Shown: positions 7,981 through 16,503, numbered from the stretch's first letter. The stretch is 31,298 nt of DNA from an uncultured Methylococcaceae bacterium (GCA_903910005.1 CAIVXW010000150.1:1-31298); one strand, 5' to 3'. Numbers and translations are program-made. The notes: generated by a model not told the origin, from the sequence alone.

Positions 7981-8920
7981 GCGGCTGGTATTTCGCCCCC
8001 TGTCAGGTATTGTTTTACTGGACAAGGCGACCGGGTTGAGTTCCAATGCCGCCCTGCAACGGGTCAGGCGACTGTTTCGGGCGGAAAAGGCCGGACATAC
8101 CGGCAGCCTTGATCCCCTGGCCTCGGGTTTGTTACCGATTTGTCTGGGAGAGGCTACCAAGCTGGCGGGTTTCCTGCTCGATCACGATAAACGCTACCAG
8201 GTACGTATCAGGCTGGGCATCACCACTACCACTGGCGATGCGGAAGGAGAGGTTCTGGCCACGGCTCCGGTTCCGGCGTTGACGGAGCAAGCCATTCAGG
8301 CCTTGCTGGCACGGTTTCAGGGAGAGACACTGCAAACGCCTCCCATGTACTCGGCCCTCAGGCACCAGGGGCAGCGTCTGTACGAACTGGCCCGTCGGGG
8401 CGTTGAGGTCGAACGCCCGGCCCGACCGGTAACCCTGCATGAACTCCATCTGCTTGCCATCGGTGCAGACAGTCTCGAACTGGCTGTACATTGCTCCAAG
8501 GGTACCTACATCAGAACCCTGGCTGAAGACATTGGAACGGCACTCGGTTGCGGTGGACATGTCACCCTGCTCAGGCGTACCGGGGTCGGTAACCTCACCC
8601 TGACGCAGGCCTGTACGGAATCCGCCCTGGCGGCCCTGTCAGAAGATGAGCGGCTGGCAGTACTACTCGCTCCCGATGCCATCGTAAAACACATCCCGGC
8701 CATCCATCTCAGCGACGAAGCCGGTTTTTGTGTATCCAGGGGCCAGACTGTCCCGGCAACCGGGGCGTCGGCGGTGGGCACCGTCAGACTGTATGTCCGA
8801 CAAACCCGGTTTCTGGGCATGGGCGAGGTACGCAGCGATGGTTATGTTGCGCCCCGCCGCTTGCTCAGGTGTTTTCCCCAGGATGGAAACCACAATGGAT
8901 TGAAAGGCAGGGACAGCTAA
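7973..8920 (+). CDS. truB: tRNA pseudouridine(55) synthase TruB
   Basis: TruB converts U55 in the T-loop of tRNAs to pseudouridine. The 315-residue product has the catalytic motif G-H-T-G-S-L-D-P-L-A with the nucleophile at Asp47, the D-K-R-Y strand, a P-P-M-Y-S-A motif near residue 122 and the C-S-K-G-T-Y-I-R-T-L segment. A C-terminal PUA-like region follows. Start ATG 7973 overlaps the end of rbfA by 8 bases, as in many gammaproteobacteria. The open frame extends further upstream through rbfA, but that part is read in the wrong frame of a known gene. The promoter of rpsO overlaps the last codons. Confidence 0.97.
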   Translation: MSERLVFRPLSGIVLLDKATGLSSNAALQRVRRLFRAEKAGHTGSLDPLASGLLPICLGEATKLAGFLLDHDKRYQVRIRLGITTTTGDAEGEVLATAPVPALTEQAIQALLARFQGETLQTPPMYSALRHQGQRLYELARRGVEVERPARPVTLHELHLLAIGADSLELAVHCSKGTYIRTLAEDIGTALGCGGHVTLLRRTGVGNLTLTQACTESALAALSEDERLAVLLAPDAIVKHIPAIHLSDEAGFCVSRGQTVPATGASAVGTVRLYVRQTRFLGMGEVRSDGYVAPRRLLRCFPQDGNHNGLKGRDS

Positions 8921-8929
8921 CGTTACAAT
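8900..8929 (+). promoter_or_regulatory. Promoter of rpsO
   Basis: TTGAAA (8900-8905) and TACAAT (8924-8929) are 18 bases apart, a good sigma70 match. It overlaps the truB stop codon and lies 49 bases before the rpsO start. E. coli also has a dedicated rpsO promoter between truB and rpsO, which supports the call. Confidence 0.65.
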
Positions 8930-8977
8930 CTCAGGTCTTTAACGTATTACTTTGAACATCCCCTAAGGAGACGATAC

Positions 8978-9247
8978 ATGGCATTTACCGCCGTAGAAAA
9001 AAGTCAGGTCGTGCAGCAATACCAGCGCAGCAGCACCGATACCGGTTCCCCGGAAGTCCAGGTTGCCCTGCTGACGGCCCGCATCAATCATTTGACGCCC
9101 CATTTCATCAAGAACAGGAAGGATCACCACTCCCGTCGCGGTTTGTTGCGTCTGGTTAACCAGCGTCGCAAGTTGCTGGATTACCTCAAGGGCAAGGACA
9201 CGGAGCGTTACAAGACCCTGATCGAACGCCTGGGTCTCAGGAAATAA
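8978..9247 (+). CDS. rpsO: 30S ribosomal protein S15
   Basis: S15 is a primary 16S rRNA-binding protein of the small subunit platform. The 89 residues match the family length exactly, with the conserved T-G-S-P-E-V-Q-V-A-L-L-T, the basic H-H-S-R-R-G-L-L-R-L-V-N-Q-R-R-K-L-L-D-Y-L core and the C-terminal Y-K-T-L-I-E-R-L-G-L-R. A strong TAAGGAG ribosome site precedes the ATG. It has its own promoter and is followed after only 29 bases by pnp, with no terminator between them, so the two are cotranscribed. Confidence 0.98.
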   Translation: MAFTAVEKSQVVQQYQRSSTDTGSPEVQVALLTARINHLTPHFIKNRKDHHSRRGLLRLVNQRRKLLDYLKGKDTERYKTLIERLGLRK

Positions 9248-9276
9248 TCCTCATCTCACCCTTTAAGGTACCGATT

Positions 9277-11361
9277 GTGAATCCGATTCGGAAAGAATTT
9301 AGCTACGGTGATCATCTGGTCAGTTTTGAAACCGGAGAAATTGCCCGTCAGGCCGATGCCGCCGTTATGGTGGACATGGCAGGAACCGTCATTCTGGTGA
9401 CGGTCGTCAGTCGCAAGGAAACTTCGCCTGATGCGGATTTTTTTCCGCTGACCGTCAATTACCAGGAGAAAGCCTACGCTGCCGGGCGTATTCCCGGGGG
9501 GTTTTTCAAGCGGGAAGGTCGTCCCAGTGAAAAGGAAACCTTGACTGCCCGTCTGATCGACCGCCCCATCCGCCCACTGTTTCCGGACGGATTTACCAAT
9601 GAGGTGCAGGTGGTTGCTACCGTACTGTCCCTCAACCCGGAGGTTGACCCCGATATTCCGGCCTTGCTGGGTGCATCAGCCGCCCTGATGCTGTCCGGTA
9701 TCCCGTTCAACGGTCCCATCGGGGCGGCCCGGGTCGGCTACATCAACGATCAGTTCGTACTCAATCCCTCCATCACGGTAGTCAAGGAATCCAGACTGGA
9801 TCTGGTTGTGGCCGGTACCGAGCGGGCAGTGTTGATGGTTGAGTCGGAAGCCGCCATGTTGTCCGAAGACATCATGCTGGGTTCGGTGGTGTTTGGTCAT
9901 GCACAGATGCAGGTTGCCATAGGAGCCATACGCGAGTTTGTGGCCCTTGCCACTGTCAAGGCCTGGGACTGGACGCCGCCTCCCCGCAACGAAGCCTTGC
10001 ACAGTGCCCTGAACCGGCTGGCAGGCGTTCGTATCAGTGAAGCCTACCTGGTTGCCGACAAGCAGGAACGCCAGCAGCGGCTCAGGGATGTCCGCAAACT
10101 GGCAATCGAAACCCTGACTGCGGACGGGCAGTACGGCGAAAATGCCGTACGTGGCATGCTGGAACACCTGGAAAGCGAGATCGTACGAAACCGTATTCTG
10201 GACGAAGGTCGCCGCATTGACGGCCGTGACCTCCAGTCCATACGGCCCATCAGCGTGCGAACCGGCATCCTGCCCCGAACCCACGGTTCGGCCCTGTTTA
10301 CCCGGGGCGAAACCCAGGCTCTGGTGGTTGCCACGCTCGGAACCGGACGTGATGCCCAGTTGATTGATGCCATTGAGGGCGAGTACAAGGAATCCTTCAT
10401 GTTCCACTACAATTTCCCGCCCTTTTGCGTCGGTGAAACCGGCCCTATCGGTGCGCCGAAACGTCGGGAAATTGGACACGGTCGACTGGCCAAACGCGGT
10501 GTACAGGCCGTCATGCCCGGCACCGATGAATTTCCCTATGTCATCCGGGTGGTATCGGAAATCACCGAATCCAATGGCTCCAGTTCAATGGCTTCCGTTT
10601 GTGGCAGCAGTCTGGCCCTGATGGATGCCGGTGTGCCCACCCGGGCAGCGGTTGCCGGTATTGCCATGGGGCTTATCAAGGAAGGGGATCGCTTTGCCGT
10701 TTTGTCCGACATCATGGGGGATGAAGATCATCTGGGCGATATGGACTTCAAGGTTGCCGGATCGGTTGACGGCATCACCGCCCTGCAGATGGACATCAAG
10801 ATTGACGGCATCACCCCTGAAATCATGCAGCAGGCCCTGGCTCAGGCCAAGGCCGGACGGCTCCACATTCTGGGCAAAATGGCGGAAAATCTGGCCGCTC
10901 CCCGTCAGGAGATGTCGGATTACGCGCCGCGCATCATGAGTTTCAGCATTGATCCGGCCAAGATACGCGATGTGATTGGCAAGGGTGGAGCCACCATCCG
11001 GGCCATCACCGAAGAAACCGGAGCCAGCATCGACATCACGGACGATGGCGTCATCAAGATCGCCTCGGTGGACAAGGAAGCCGGGGTGGAAGCGCGTCGC
11101 CGGATTGAGGCCATCACCGCCGAGGTGGAAGTTGGCAAAACCTACGAAGGGCGCGTTGCCCGCCTGATGGATTTTGGTGCGTTCGTGACCATACTGCCTG
11201 GCAAGGACGGCCTGGTTCACATCTCCCAGATTTCCGACGAGCATGTTGAAAAGGTCAGTGACAAACTGGCTGAAGGAGATATGGTGCGGGTCAAGGTGCT
11301 GGAAATCGACCGGCAGGGCCGGGTCAGACTCAGCATGAAGGCCGTGGACAAGGAGGCATGA
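9277..11361 (+). CDS. pnp: Polyribonucleotide nucleotidyltransferase (PNPase)
   Basis: PNPase degrades RNA 3' to 5' by phosphorolysis and is a degradosome partner of RNase E. The 694-residue product has two RNase PH-like cores joined by a helical domain, then a KH domain (G-K-G-G at 568-571) and an S1 domain (from about 620). The active-site acidic residues of the second core are kept: D482 and D488 in G-D-E-D-H-L-G-D-M-D, matching D486/D492 of E. coli. The start is GTG 9277, with AAGG about 8 bases before it. The 29-base gap to rpsO leaves no room for the long RNase III-cut hairpin known from the E. coli pnp leader. Confidence 0.98.
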   Translation: MNPIRKEFSYGDHLVSFETGEIARQADAAVMVDMAGTVILVTVVSRKETSPDADFFPLTVNYQEKAYAAGRIPGGFFKREGRPSEKETLTARLIDRPIRPLFPDGFTNEVQVVATVLSLNPEVDPDIPALLGASAALMLSGIPFNGPIGAARVGYINDQFVLNPSITVVKESRLDLVVAGTERAVLMVESEAAMLSEDIMLGSVVFGHAQMQVAIGAIREFVALATVKAWDWTPPPRNEALHSALNRLAGVRISEAYLVADKQERQQRLRDVRKLAIETLTADGQYGENAVRGMLEHLESEIVRNRILDEGRRIDGRDLQSIRPISVRTGILPRTHGSALFTRGETQALVVATLGTGRDAQLIDAIEGEYKESFMFHYNFPPFCVGETGPIGAPKRREIGHGRLAKRGVQAVMPGTDEFPYVIRVVSEITESNGSSSMASVCGSSLALMDAGVPTRAAVAGIAMGLIKEGDRFAVLSDIMGDEDHLGDMDFKVAGSVDGITALQMDIKIDGITPEIMQQALAQAKAGRLHILGKMAENLAAPRQEMSDYAPRIMSFSIDPAKIRDVIGKGGATIRAITEETGASIDITDDGVIKIASVDKEAGVEARRRIEAITAEVEVGKTYEGRVARLMDFGAFVTILPGKDGLVHISQISDEHVEKVSDKLAEGDMVRVKVLEIDRQGRVRLSMKAVDKEA

Positions 11362-11404
11362 TGATCGTGATTCTGCCCGCTCCCGACTCATGCAATAATT
11401 CACC

Positions 11405-11438
11405 GGCCAGATGATTCCTCTGGCCCGCCGGGTTTTTT
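11405..11438 (+). terminator. Probable terminator of the rimP-pnp operon
   Basis: GGCCAGA (11405-11411) pairs perfectly with TCTGGCC (11419-11425) around a 7-base loop. Six T (11433-11438) follow after a 7-base G/C stretch that may extend the fold. The gap before the T run makes it less than ideal. Confidence 0.6.
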
Positions 11439-11487
11439 CCCTGTAGCCCGGCATGATGTTTTTACCTACCAACAAGAGAGAGAAATC

Positions 11488-11865
11488 ATGCAAAAAAACA
11501 GCATCAAAAATCTGGCCGTATCGGGTCTGGTAACCGCAGCCGTAGCATTTGGCTCGGTGGCCCAGGCGGAAGGCAACAGTGTCGACAAAAGTACCTTCAA
11601 TGGCTGGAAACTCTACAAGCGTCAGCGTTGTGAAACCTGCCACGGCCCTACCGCTGAAGGCGGCGCGGCGTTTCCCAACCTGGTCGTAGCCCTGAAAAAC
11701 CGCACCAAGGAAGAATTCACCACCATCGTACTCAACGGCAAGGGTAACATGCCGGCCTTCCAGGGCAACAAGGCCGTGGTCGAAGGTATTGACGATCTTT
11801 ACACCTACCTGAAGGGCCGTTCGGACGGCACCGTACCGGCAGGTGAACTGACCGAAGCCCAATAG
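11488..11865 (+). CDS. Periplasmic monohaem cytochrome c
   Basis: A 125-residue class I cytochrome c. A Sec signal peptide (about 1-27, ending A-Q-A) sends it to the periplasm. Haem is bound at C-E-T-C-H (Cys48, Cys51, His52), and Met88 in G-N-M-P-A-F is the likely sixth ligand. The C-terminal helix with I-D-D-L-Y-T-Y-L-K is typical of small soluble electron carriers that serve dehydrogenases or terminal oxidases. The partner is unknown: no oxidase or dehydrogenase gene lies nearby. A GAGAGAGA ribosome site precedes ATG 11488. The gene is bracketed by terminators, so it is probably a single-gene unit, though I see no clear promoter in the short gap before it. Confidence 0.92.
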   Translation: MQKNSIKNLAVSGLVTAAVAFGSVAQAEGNSVDKSTFNGWKLYKRQRCETCHGPTAEGGAAFPNLVVALKNRTKEEFTTIVLNGKGNMPAFQGNKAVVEGIDDLYTYLKGRSDGTVPAGELTEAQ

Positions 11866-11896
11866 TCCGGTACTCCGGACGGGTACGACCGGGAAG

Positions 11897-11947
11897 GCGG
11901 GTCATGTCGGCGGGAACTCCATCCAGTCGGCATGACCCGCTTTTTTT
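11897..11947 (+). terminator. Strong terminator after the cytochrome c gene
   Basis: A long stem of about 13 bp with one G-U pair (GCGGGTCATGTCG from 11897, pairing with the arm that ends at 11940) is followed directly by seven T. The ATG of the next gene is only 40 bases on. Confidence 0.88.
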
Positions 11948-11986
11948 GCAGTTCGCATGTCTCGCCCTGCCTCAGCGTCTCTCCAG

Positions 11987-12502
11987 ATGAAAACACTCAC
12001 ACACCTCATTGCCCCCCTGTTTACCCTGCTGTTGACTGCCTGCGGCAACCTGCAGGCCATCGGTGAACAACAACTGCAGGGGTTACGTGAACCCCGTATT
12101 TCCGTAAAGGGCGTCAAACTGGGGCCGTCCCGGCTGGCGGAACAAAAATTTCTGGTCGATCTGGCCATCGAGAACCCGAATGCCCAGGGTATCAGTGCCA
12201 ATGAAATAGCCCTGGCTCTGGCCATCAATGGCAAGGGAATTGCCCGGGGCATCAACACCAAACCGCTGGACATCAAGGCCAATGGCACCAGTCAGGTGGA
12301 GGTTGCAGTGGTGGCCAATACCCTGGAACTGCTGCAGCAGGGATTGTTGCTGGGGAATGCCCAACAAAAAACCCTGCCATATCAGGTTACCGGCCATATC
12401 GGTTTGCTGGGGGGGCTGTTGCAGGGCTTGAAATTCCCGATCAGTTACTCGGGACAGCTTGATGCCAATGACCTCATGAAACGCTTTTCGCCCGGCAATT
12501 GA
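11987..12502 (+). CDS. LEA14-like (WHy-domain) lipoprotein
   Basis: A 171-residue lipoprotein: the signal peptide ends in L-L-L-T-A-C-G with the lipidated cysteine at residue 19. The mature part has the features of LEA type 2/WHy domains: the I-S-V-K-G-V-K-L opening strand, F-L-V-D-L-A-I-E-N-P-N near residue 60, then alternating strands ending in F-P-I-S-Y-S-G-Q-L. Such bacterial proteins are linked to desiccation or envelope stress, but no precise activity is known. I chose ATG 11987 because it opens a clean signal peptide; an in-frame ATG 30 bases upstream does not. No strong ribosome site is visible. Its stop lies 2 bases from the hisC ATG, so it heads the hisC-rpsA gene string. Confidence 0.8.
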   Translation: MKTLTHLIAPLFTLLLTACGNLQAIGEQQLQGLREPRISVKGVKLGPSRLAEQKFLVDLAIENPNAQGISANEIALALAINGKGIARGINTKPLDIKANGTSQVEVAVVANTLELLQQGLLLGNAQQKTLPYQVTGHIGLLGGLLQGLKFPISYSGQLDANDLMKRFSPGN

Positions 12503-12504
12503 CC

Positions 12505-13620
12505 ATGCACATCGAATCACTCGCCCGCCCCGGCATCCGGGGACTGACGCCCTATCAACCGGGCAAACCGATCAGTGAGCTACAACGCGAACTCGGACTG
12601 CGTGAAATCATCAAACTGGCTTCCAATGAAAATCCGCTGGGGCCGGGTGCCCGTGCCCTGGCGGCGGCCCGGGCTGCCCTTGCTGACTGTCACCTCTACC
12701 CGGACGGCAGCGGGTTCGAGCTGAAAGCAGCCCTGGCCCGACGCCTGGCGGTGGAACCCGCCCGGATCACCCTGGGCAATGGCTCCAACGAGGTGCTGGA
12801 ACTCATCGCCCGGATCTTTCTGGGAGAGGGCACCGAGGCCGTTTTTTCCGAACATGCGTTTGCGGTGTATCCGCTCGCCACCCAGGCCTGCGGAGCCACT
12901 GCGGTGGTAGCCCCGGCCCACGATGGCAGCCGTGGTCCCCGTTATGGCCACGATCTTCAGGCTTTTGCTGACAGAATCACGCCACGTACCCGGGTTGTGT
13001 TCATTGCCAATCCCAACAATCCGACCGGAACCTCGCTTGGACGGGACGAGTTGCGCCAGTTCATCGAAAGCCTGCCCCAAACCACCCTGGTGGTCGTGGA
13101 CGAAGCCTACTTTGAATATGTCGATGCGGCCGATTACCCGGACACGGTGCAATGGTTGCCCGATTTTCCCAACCTGATCGTGACCCGCACCTTTTCCAAG
13201 GCGTACGGACTGGCCGGTTTTCGGGTGGGTTATTCGGTATCAAGCACTGAACTGGCGCAATGGCTCAACCGGATCCGGCTGCCGTTCAACGTCAGCATCC
13301 CGGCACTGGAAGCCGCCCGGGTTGCCCTTGACGATGACGAACACCTGAACCGTTCGGTCGCGCTGAATCAGGCAGAACGGGCGGTGTTGTCACGCGAACT
13401 GGCGGCACGGGGGCTGGCGTGCATCCCGTCGGTTGGCAATTTTGTCACCGTGGATACCGGACGGCCCGCTGCTCCGCTCTACGAAGCCCTGTTACAACAC
13501 GGGGTGATCGTTCGTCCGGTGGCCAACTACGGATTACCTCAGCACCTGCGGGTAACGGTCGGCCTGCCGGAACAGAATCAACAATTCCTCAACGCACTGG
13601 ATCGGGTGCTGGCGGCATGA
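12505..13620 (+). CDS. hisC: Histidinol-phosphate aminotransferase (HisC2-type)
   Basis: A PLP-dependent class I/II aminotransferase of 371 residues. It contains A-S-N-E-N-P-L-G-P near residue 35, N-P-N-N-P-T-G about residue 172, the D-E-A-Y strand about residue 200 and the PLP lysine at 232 in F-S-K-A-Y-G-L-A-G. Being next to tyrA and aroA rather than in a his cluster, it may also transaminate phenylpyruvate or 4-hydroxyphenylpyruvate, as HisC2 enzymes in pheA-hisC-tyrA-aroA strings are thought to do. The start is ATG 12505; a TTG at 12499 in the same frame is possible. It overlaps tyrA by 4 bases (ATGA). pheA, usually upstream, is not here. Confidence 0.93.
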   Translation: MHIESLARPGIRGLTPYQPGKPISELQRELGLREIIKLASNENPLGPGARALAAARAALADCHLYPDGSGFELKAALARRLAVEPARITLGNGSNEVLELIARIFLGEGTEAVFSEHAFAVYPLATQACGATAVVAPAHDGSRGPRYGHDLQAFADRITPRTRVVFIANPNNPTGTSLGRDELRQFIESLPQTTLVVVDEAYFEYVDAADYPDTVQWLPDFPNLIVTRTFSKAYGLAGFRVGYSVSSTELAQWLNRIRLPFNVSIPALEAARVALDDDEHLNRSVALNQAERAVLSRELAARGLACIPSVGNFVTVDTGRPAAPLYEALLQHGVIVRPVANYGLPQHLRVTVGLPEQNQQFLNALDRVLAA

Positions 13621-14483
13621 ATCGTCTCGGCATCATCGGGGTCGGCCTCCTGGGAAGCTCAGTGGCCCGGGCCGCCCGCTTGCACGGACTGGCCGGGGAC
13701 ATCAGCGGATTCGACCGCGATGCCGACAACCTGGCAACGGCCGTTAGCCTTGGCGTACTGGATCGGGCGGCCAACACCCCGGGCGAGGCGGCAGCAGGGG
13801 CCGATCTGGTCGTGCTGGCCGTCCCGGTCGGTGCAATGCCTTCGGTTCTGTCCGAGCTTAAACCTTATTGGGCTGAATCCACCCTGTACACCGATGTAGG
13901 CAGCACCAAACAGGCTCTGGTGGAAACCCTGCAGGCGGTGTTCGGCTACATCCCATCCAATTTTGTACCGGGCCACCCCATTGCCGGTGCCGAACAAAGC
14001 GGCGTGGCGGCTGGACGGGCCGATCTGTTTGACGGCAAGCGGGTCATACTGACACCGTGCCCGGAAACCTCGCCTGCGGCTACTGCGGCCATTACGACAT
14101 TCTGGCAACATCTCGGAGCCATCGTGGCCCCAATGGAGCCACTGCGCCATGACCGGATACTGGCTGCCACCAGCCATCTGCCACATGTACTCGCATTCGT
14201 CCTGACCGACCTGCTGGGACACATGGATGACCAGGACGCCATTTTTCAGTATGCGGCCGGGGGCTTCCGTGATTTTTCCCGCATTGCCTCGAGTGATCCC
14301 ACGATGTGGCGGGACATTTGCGTGGCGAATCACGCCCGCATCGTGCCCCTGATTGATGACTACTGCCGGGCACTGCTGGCAGTCCGCGAACTCATTGCCC
14401 ATGAATCAGCCAGCGAATTGCACGATCTTTTCAGCCATGCCCGTTCGGCCCGGCAACGCTTTCTGAACCTTTCCCAACAATAA
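13617..14483 (+). CDS. tyrA: Prephenate/arogenate dehydrogenase
   Basis: NAD(P)-dependent oxidative decarboxylation of prephenate (or arogenate) on the tyrosine branch. The 288-residue protein opens with a Rossmann dinucleotide motif (G-V-G-L-L-G-S-S, residues 8-15). Later come the T-D-V-G-S-T-K motif, the G-H-P-I-A-G-A-E-Q-S-G substrate region about residues 120-130 and the helical C-terminal dimerisation domain with S-H-L-P-H. It is the stand-alone form with no chorismate mutase or EPSP synthase fused; in Pseudomonas relatives the same pair is fused. ATG 13617 overlaps the hisC stop by 4 bases. Cofactor and substrate preference cannot be read from sequence with certainty. Confidence 0.94.
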   Translation: MNRLGIIGVGLLGSSVARAARLHGLAGDISGFDRDADNLATAVSLGVLDRAANTPGEAAAGADLVVLAVPVGAMPSVLSELKPYWAESTLYTDVGSTKQALVETLQAVFGYIPSNFVPGHPIAGAEQSGVAAGRADLFDGKRVILTPCPETSPAATAAITTFWQHLGAIVAPMEPLRHDRILAATSHLPHVLAFVLTDLLGHMDDQDAIFQYAAGGFRDFSRIASSDPTMWRDICVANHARIVPLIDDYCRALLAVRELIAHESASELHDLFSHARSARQRFLNLSQQ

Positions 14484-14491
14484 ACCACATC

Positions 14492-15817
14492 ATGCACAAC
14501 AACAGCATTAGCTTTCTGGCGCACCCTGGCGGCACGCTGCAGGGCGAAGCCCGGGTACCGGGTGACAAGTCCATCTCCCACCGATCCATCATGCTGGGTT
14601 CCCTGGCAGAGGGCATCACCCGGGTCAGCGGTTTTCTGGATGCCGAAGACTGTCTGGCTACCCTGGCGGCTTTCCGGGCCATGGGCGTTCGGATTGAGCG
14701 ACCGGATGACGGGCAGGTCGTGATTCATGGGGTGGGACTTAACGGTCTGACCCCCCCCCGTGAACCGCTCTACCTCGGCAACTCCGGTACCTCGATGCGA
14801 CTGTTGAGTGGTTTGTTGTCCGGACAGGCCTTTGATACGGTACTGACCGGTGATGCCTCGCTGTCGCGTCGCCCCATGAAGCGGGTTACCCTGCCCCTGG
14901 CCCGTATGGGGGCACGTATTGAGACCACCGCAGCCGGCACGGCTCCACTGCATGTTCACGGCGGGGTCAACCTGGACGGCATCCACTATGACATGCCCGT
15001 GGCCAGTGCCCAGGTCAAATCCTGCCTGTTGCTGGCCGGACTGTACGCACAGGGCGAGACTCAGGTCAGGGAACCGGCTCCCACCCGCGACCACACCGAA
15101 CGGATGCTGCAGGGGTTTGGCTACCCGATCCGGGTGGAGGGCGATACGATCAGCCTGACAGGCGGTGGCTCCCTGACCGCGACGTCCATTGATGTGCCTA
15201 GCGACATCTCCTCGGCGGCGTTCTTCATGGTGGGAGCCGCCATGACCGAGGGTGCTGACGTAAACCTGCACCATGTTGGAATCAACCCGACCCGCACCGG
15301 CATTATTCACATCCTGCGGCTGATGGGGGCAACCATTGAAATCAGCCATGAACGCAGCATAGGCGGTGAGCCGGTGGCTGACATCCGGGTCAGGGGCGGT
15401 CAGTTGCGCGGAATCGACATTCCCGAAGACCAGGTTCCCCTGGCCATTGATGAATTTCCGGCCCTGTTCATCGCGGCGGCCAGTGCGCGGGGAACCACCC
15501 GACTGACCGGTGCGGAAGAACTGCGGGTCAAGGAAAGCGACCGCATCCAGGTGATGGCTGACGGGTTGCGGGTGCTGGGCATCCAGGCTGCACCCACCCC
15601 GGACGGCATCGTGATCCAGGGGGGTACCCTCACGGAGGGGTGTGTCGATTCGCACGGCGATCACCGCATTGCCATGGCCTTTGCGATGGCCGCGCTACGC
15701 AGCCAGGGATGCATCCGGATTCAGGATTGCGCCAACGTCAATACCTCTTTTCCCGGCTTCGTTGCCCTGGCCCGGCATCTGGGCCTGAAGCTTGACACAA
15801 CCGGTGAACCCGCATGA
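14492..15817 (+). CDS. aroA: 3-phosphoshikimate 1-carboxyvinyltransferase (EPSP synthase)
   Basis: AroA joins PEP to shikimate-3-phosphate in the common aromatic pathway. The 441-residue protein has the N-terminal V-P-G-D-K-S-I-S-H-R-S motif (Lys26), L-G-N-S-G-T-S-M-R-L around residues 95-104, the mid-protein R-D-H-T-E-R-M-L segment and the C-terminal D-H-R-I-A-M-A. The first motif follows the class II-like (V-P-G-D-K-S-I-S-H) pattern rather than the enterobacterial L-P-G-S-K-S-V-S-N. The glycine equivalent to E. coli Gly96 (Gly99 here) is kept. A run of nine C (14751-14759) lies in the coding sequence. The gene is 8 bases after tyrA and overlaps cmk by 4 bases. Confidence 0.96.
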   Translation: MHNNSISFLAHPGGTLQGEARVPGDKSISHRSIMLGSLAEGITRVSGFLDAEDCLATLAAFRAMGVRIERPDDGQVVIHGVGLNGLTPPREPLYLGNSGTSMRLLSGLLSGQAFDTVLTGDASLSRRPMKRVTLPLARMGARIETTAAGTAPLHVHGGVNLDGIHYDMPVASAQVKSCLLLAGLYAQGETQVREPAPTRDHTERMLQGFGYPIRVEGDTISLTGGGSLTATSIDVPSDISSAAFFMVGAAMTEGADVNLHHVGINPTRTGIIHILRLMGATIEISHERSIGGEPVADIRVRGGQLRGIDIPEDQVPLAIDEFPALFIAAASARGTTRLTGAEELRVKESDRIQVMADGLRVLGIQAAPTPDGIVIQGGTLTEGCVDSHGDHRIAMAFAMAALRSQGCIRIQDCANVNTSFPGFVALARHLGLKLDTTGEPA

Positions 15818-16485
15818 ATCCACCGGTTCCGGTACTCGCCATTGACGGCCCCGGTGGCGCGGGTAAGGGCACGGTCAGCCGGGCCGTAGCCCGGCATCTG
15901 GGATGGCATTTTCTCGACAGCGGGGCTATTTACCGGGCACTGGCGATTGCGGTTATCGACCGAACCATTGCCCCCGATGCCGTGGCTGACATTGTAAAGA
16001 TCGCTCATGCAATGCAACTCCGGTTCGATACTGCCGAGCCACCGGGCGTCTGTCTGGACGGCGTGGACATCAGCGACCGTTTACAGGACGAACAAACCGG
16101 GGCCATTGCCTCCCGCATCGCAGCCCTGGGACCAGTGCGCCAAGCCCTGCTCCAGAAGCAGCGTGATTTCAGGCAATTACCCGGCCTGGTGGCCGATGGC
16201 CGCGACATGGGCAGCGTGGTATTCCCCGATGCCGAGTGGAAAGTATTCCTCACCGCCAGTGTAGAAATACGGGCGGAGAGACGCTACAGGCAGTTGAAAC
16301 GCAAAGGTCTCGATGTTAACCTTGAAGAGCTACGAAGCGAGCTGGAAATCCGCGATCGCCGTGATCGTGAGCGGGCGGAAGCCCCCCTCATCCAATCGCC
16401 GGGGTCGGTGCTGATCGATACCTCGGAACTCGATATTCCGACAGCCATCCAGCAATGTCTCGCAGTGGTCAGGCCTCTGGCCTGA
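15814..16485 (+). CDS. cmk: Cytidylate kinase
   Basis: Phosphorylates CMP and dCMP with ATP. The 223-residue protein has the P-loop G-P-G-G-A-G-K-G-T (residues 12-20), the L-D-S-G-A-I-Y-R-A motif that binds the nucleotide, the V-A-D-G-R-D-M-G-S-V-V-F-P segment and the lid R-D-R-R-D-R-E-R. Length and order match the bacterial family. ATG 15814 overlaps the aroA stop. cmk before rpsA is the standard gammaproteobacterial arrangement. A terminator separates it from rpsA. Confidence 0.97.
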   Translation: MNPPVPVLAIDGPGGAGKGTVSRAVARHLGWHFLDSGAIYRALAIAVIDRTIAPDAVADIVKIAHAMQLRFDTAEPPGVCLDGVDISDRLQDEQTGAIASRIAALGPVRQALLQKQRDFRQLPGLVADGRDMGSVVFPDAEWKVFLTASVEIRAERRYRQLKRKGLDVNLEELRSELEIRDRRDRERAEAPLIQSPGSVLIDTSELDIPTAIQQCLAVVRPLA

Positions 16486-16503
16486 CCGAAATACACAGGT
16501 CGT

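Noticed and set aside
10585..11862. 425-codon open frame antisense to pnp and the cytochrome c gene
   Set aside because: It spans two recognised genes and a terminator on the other strand; no domain features.
12499..12504. TTG at 12499 as the hisC start
   Set aside because: ATG 12505 is two codons on and equally placed. There is no ribosome site that favours the TTG.
14360..15664. 434-codon open frame antisense to aroA
   Set aside because: It is a mirror of a well-recognised gene in GC-rich sequence. Composition is that of a shadow frame, with no domain visible.
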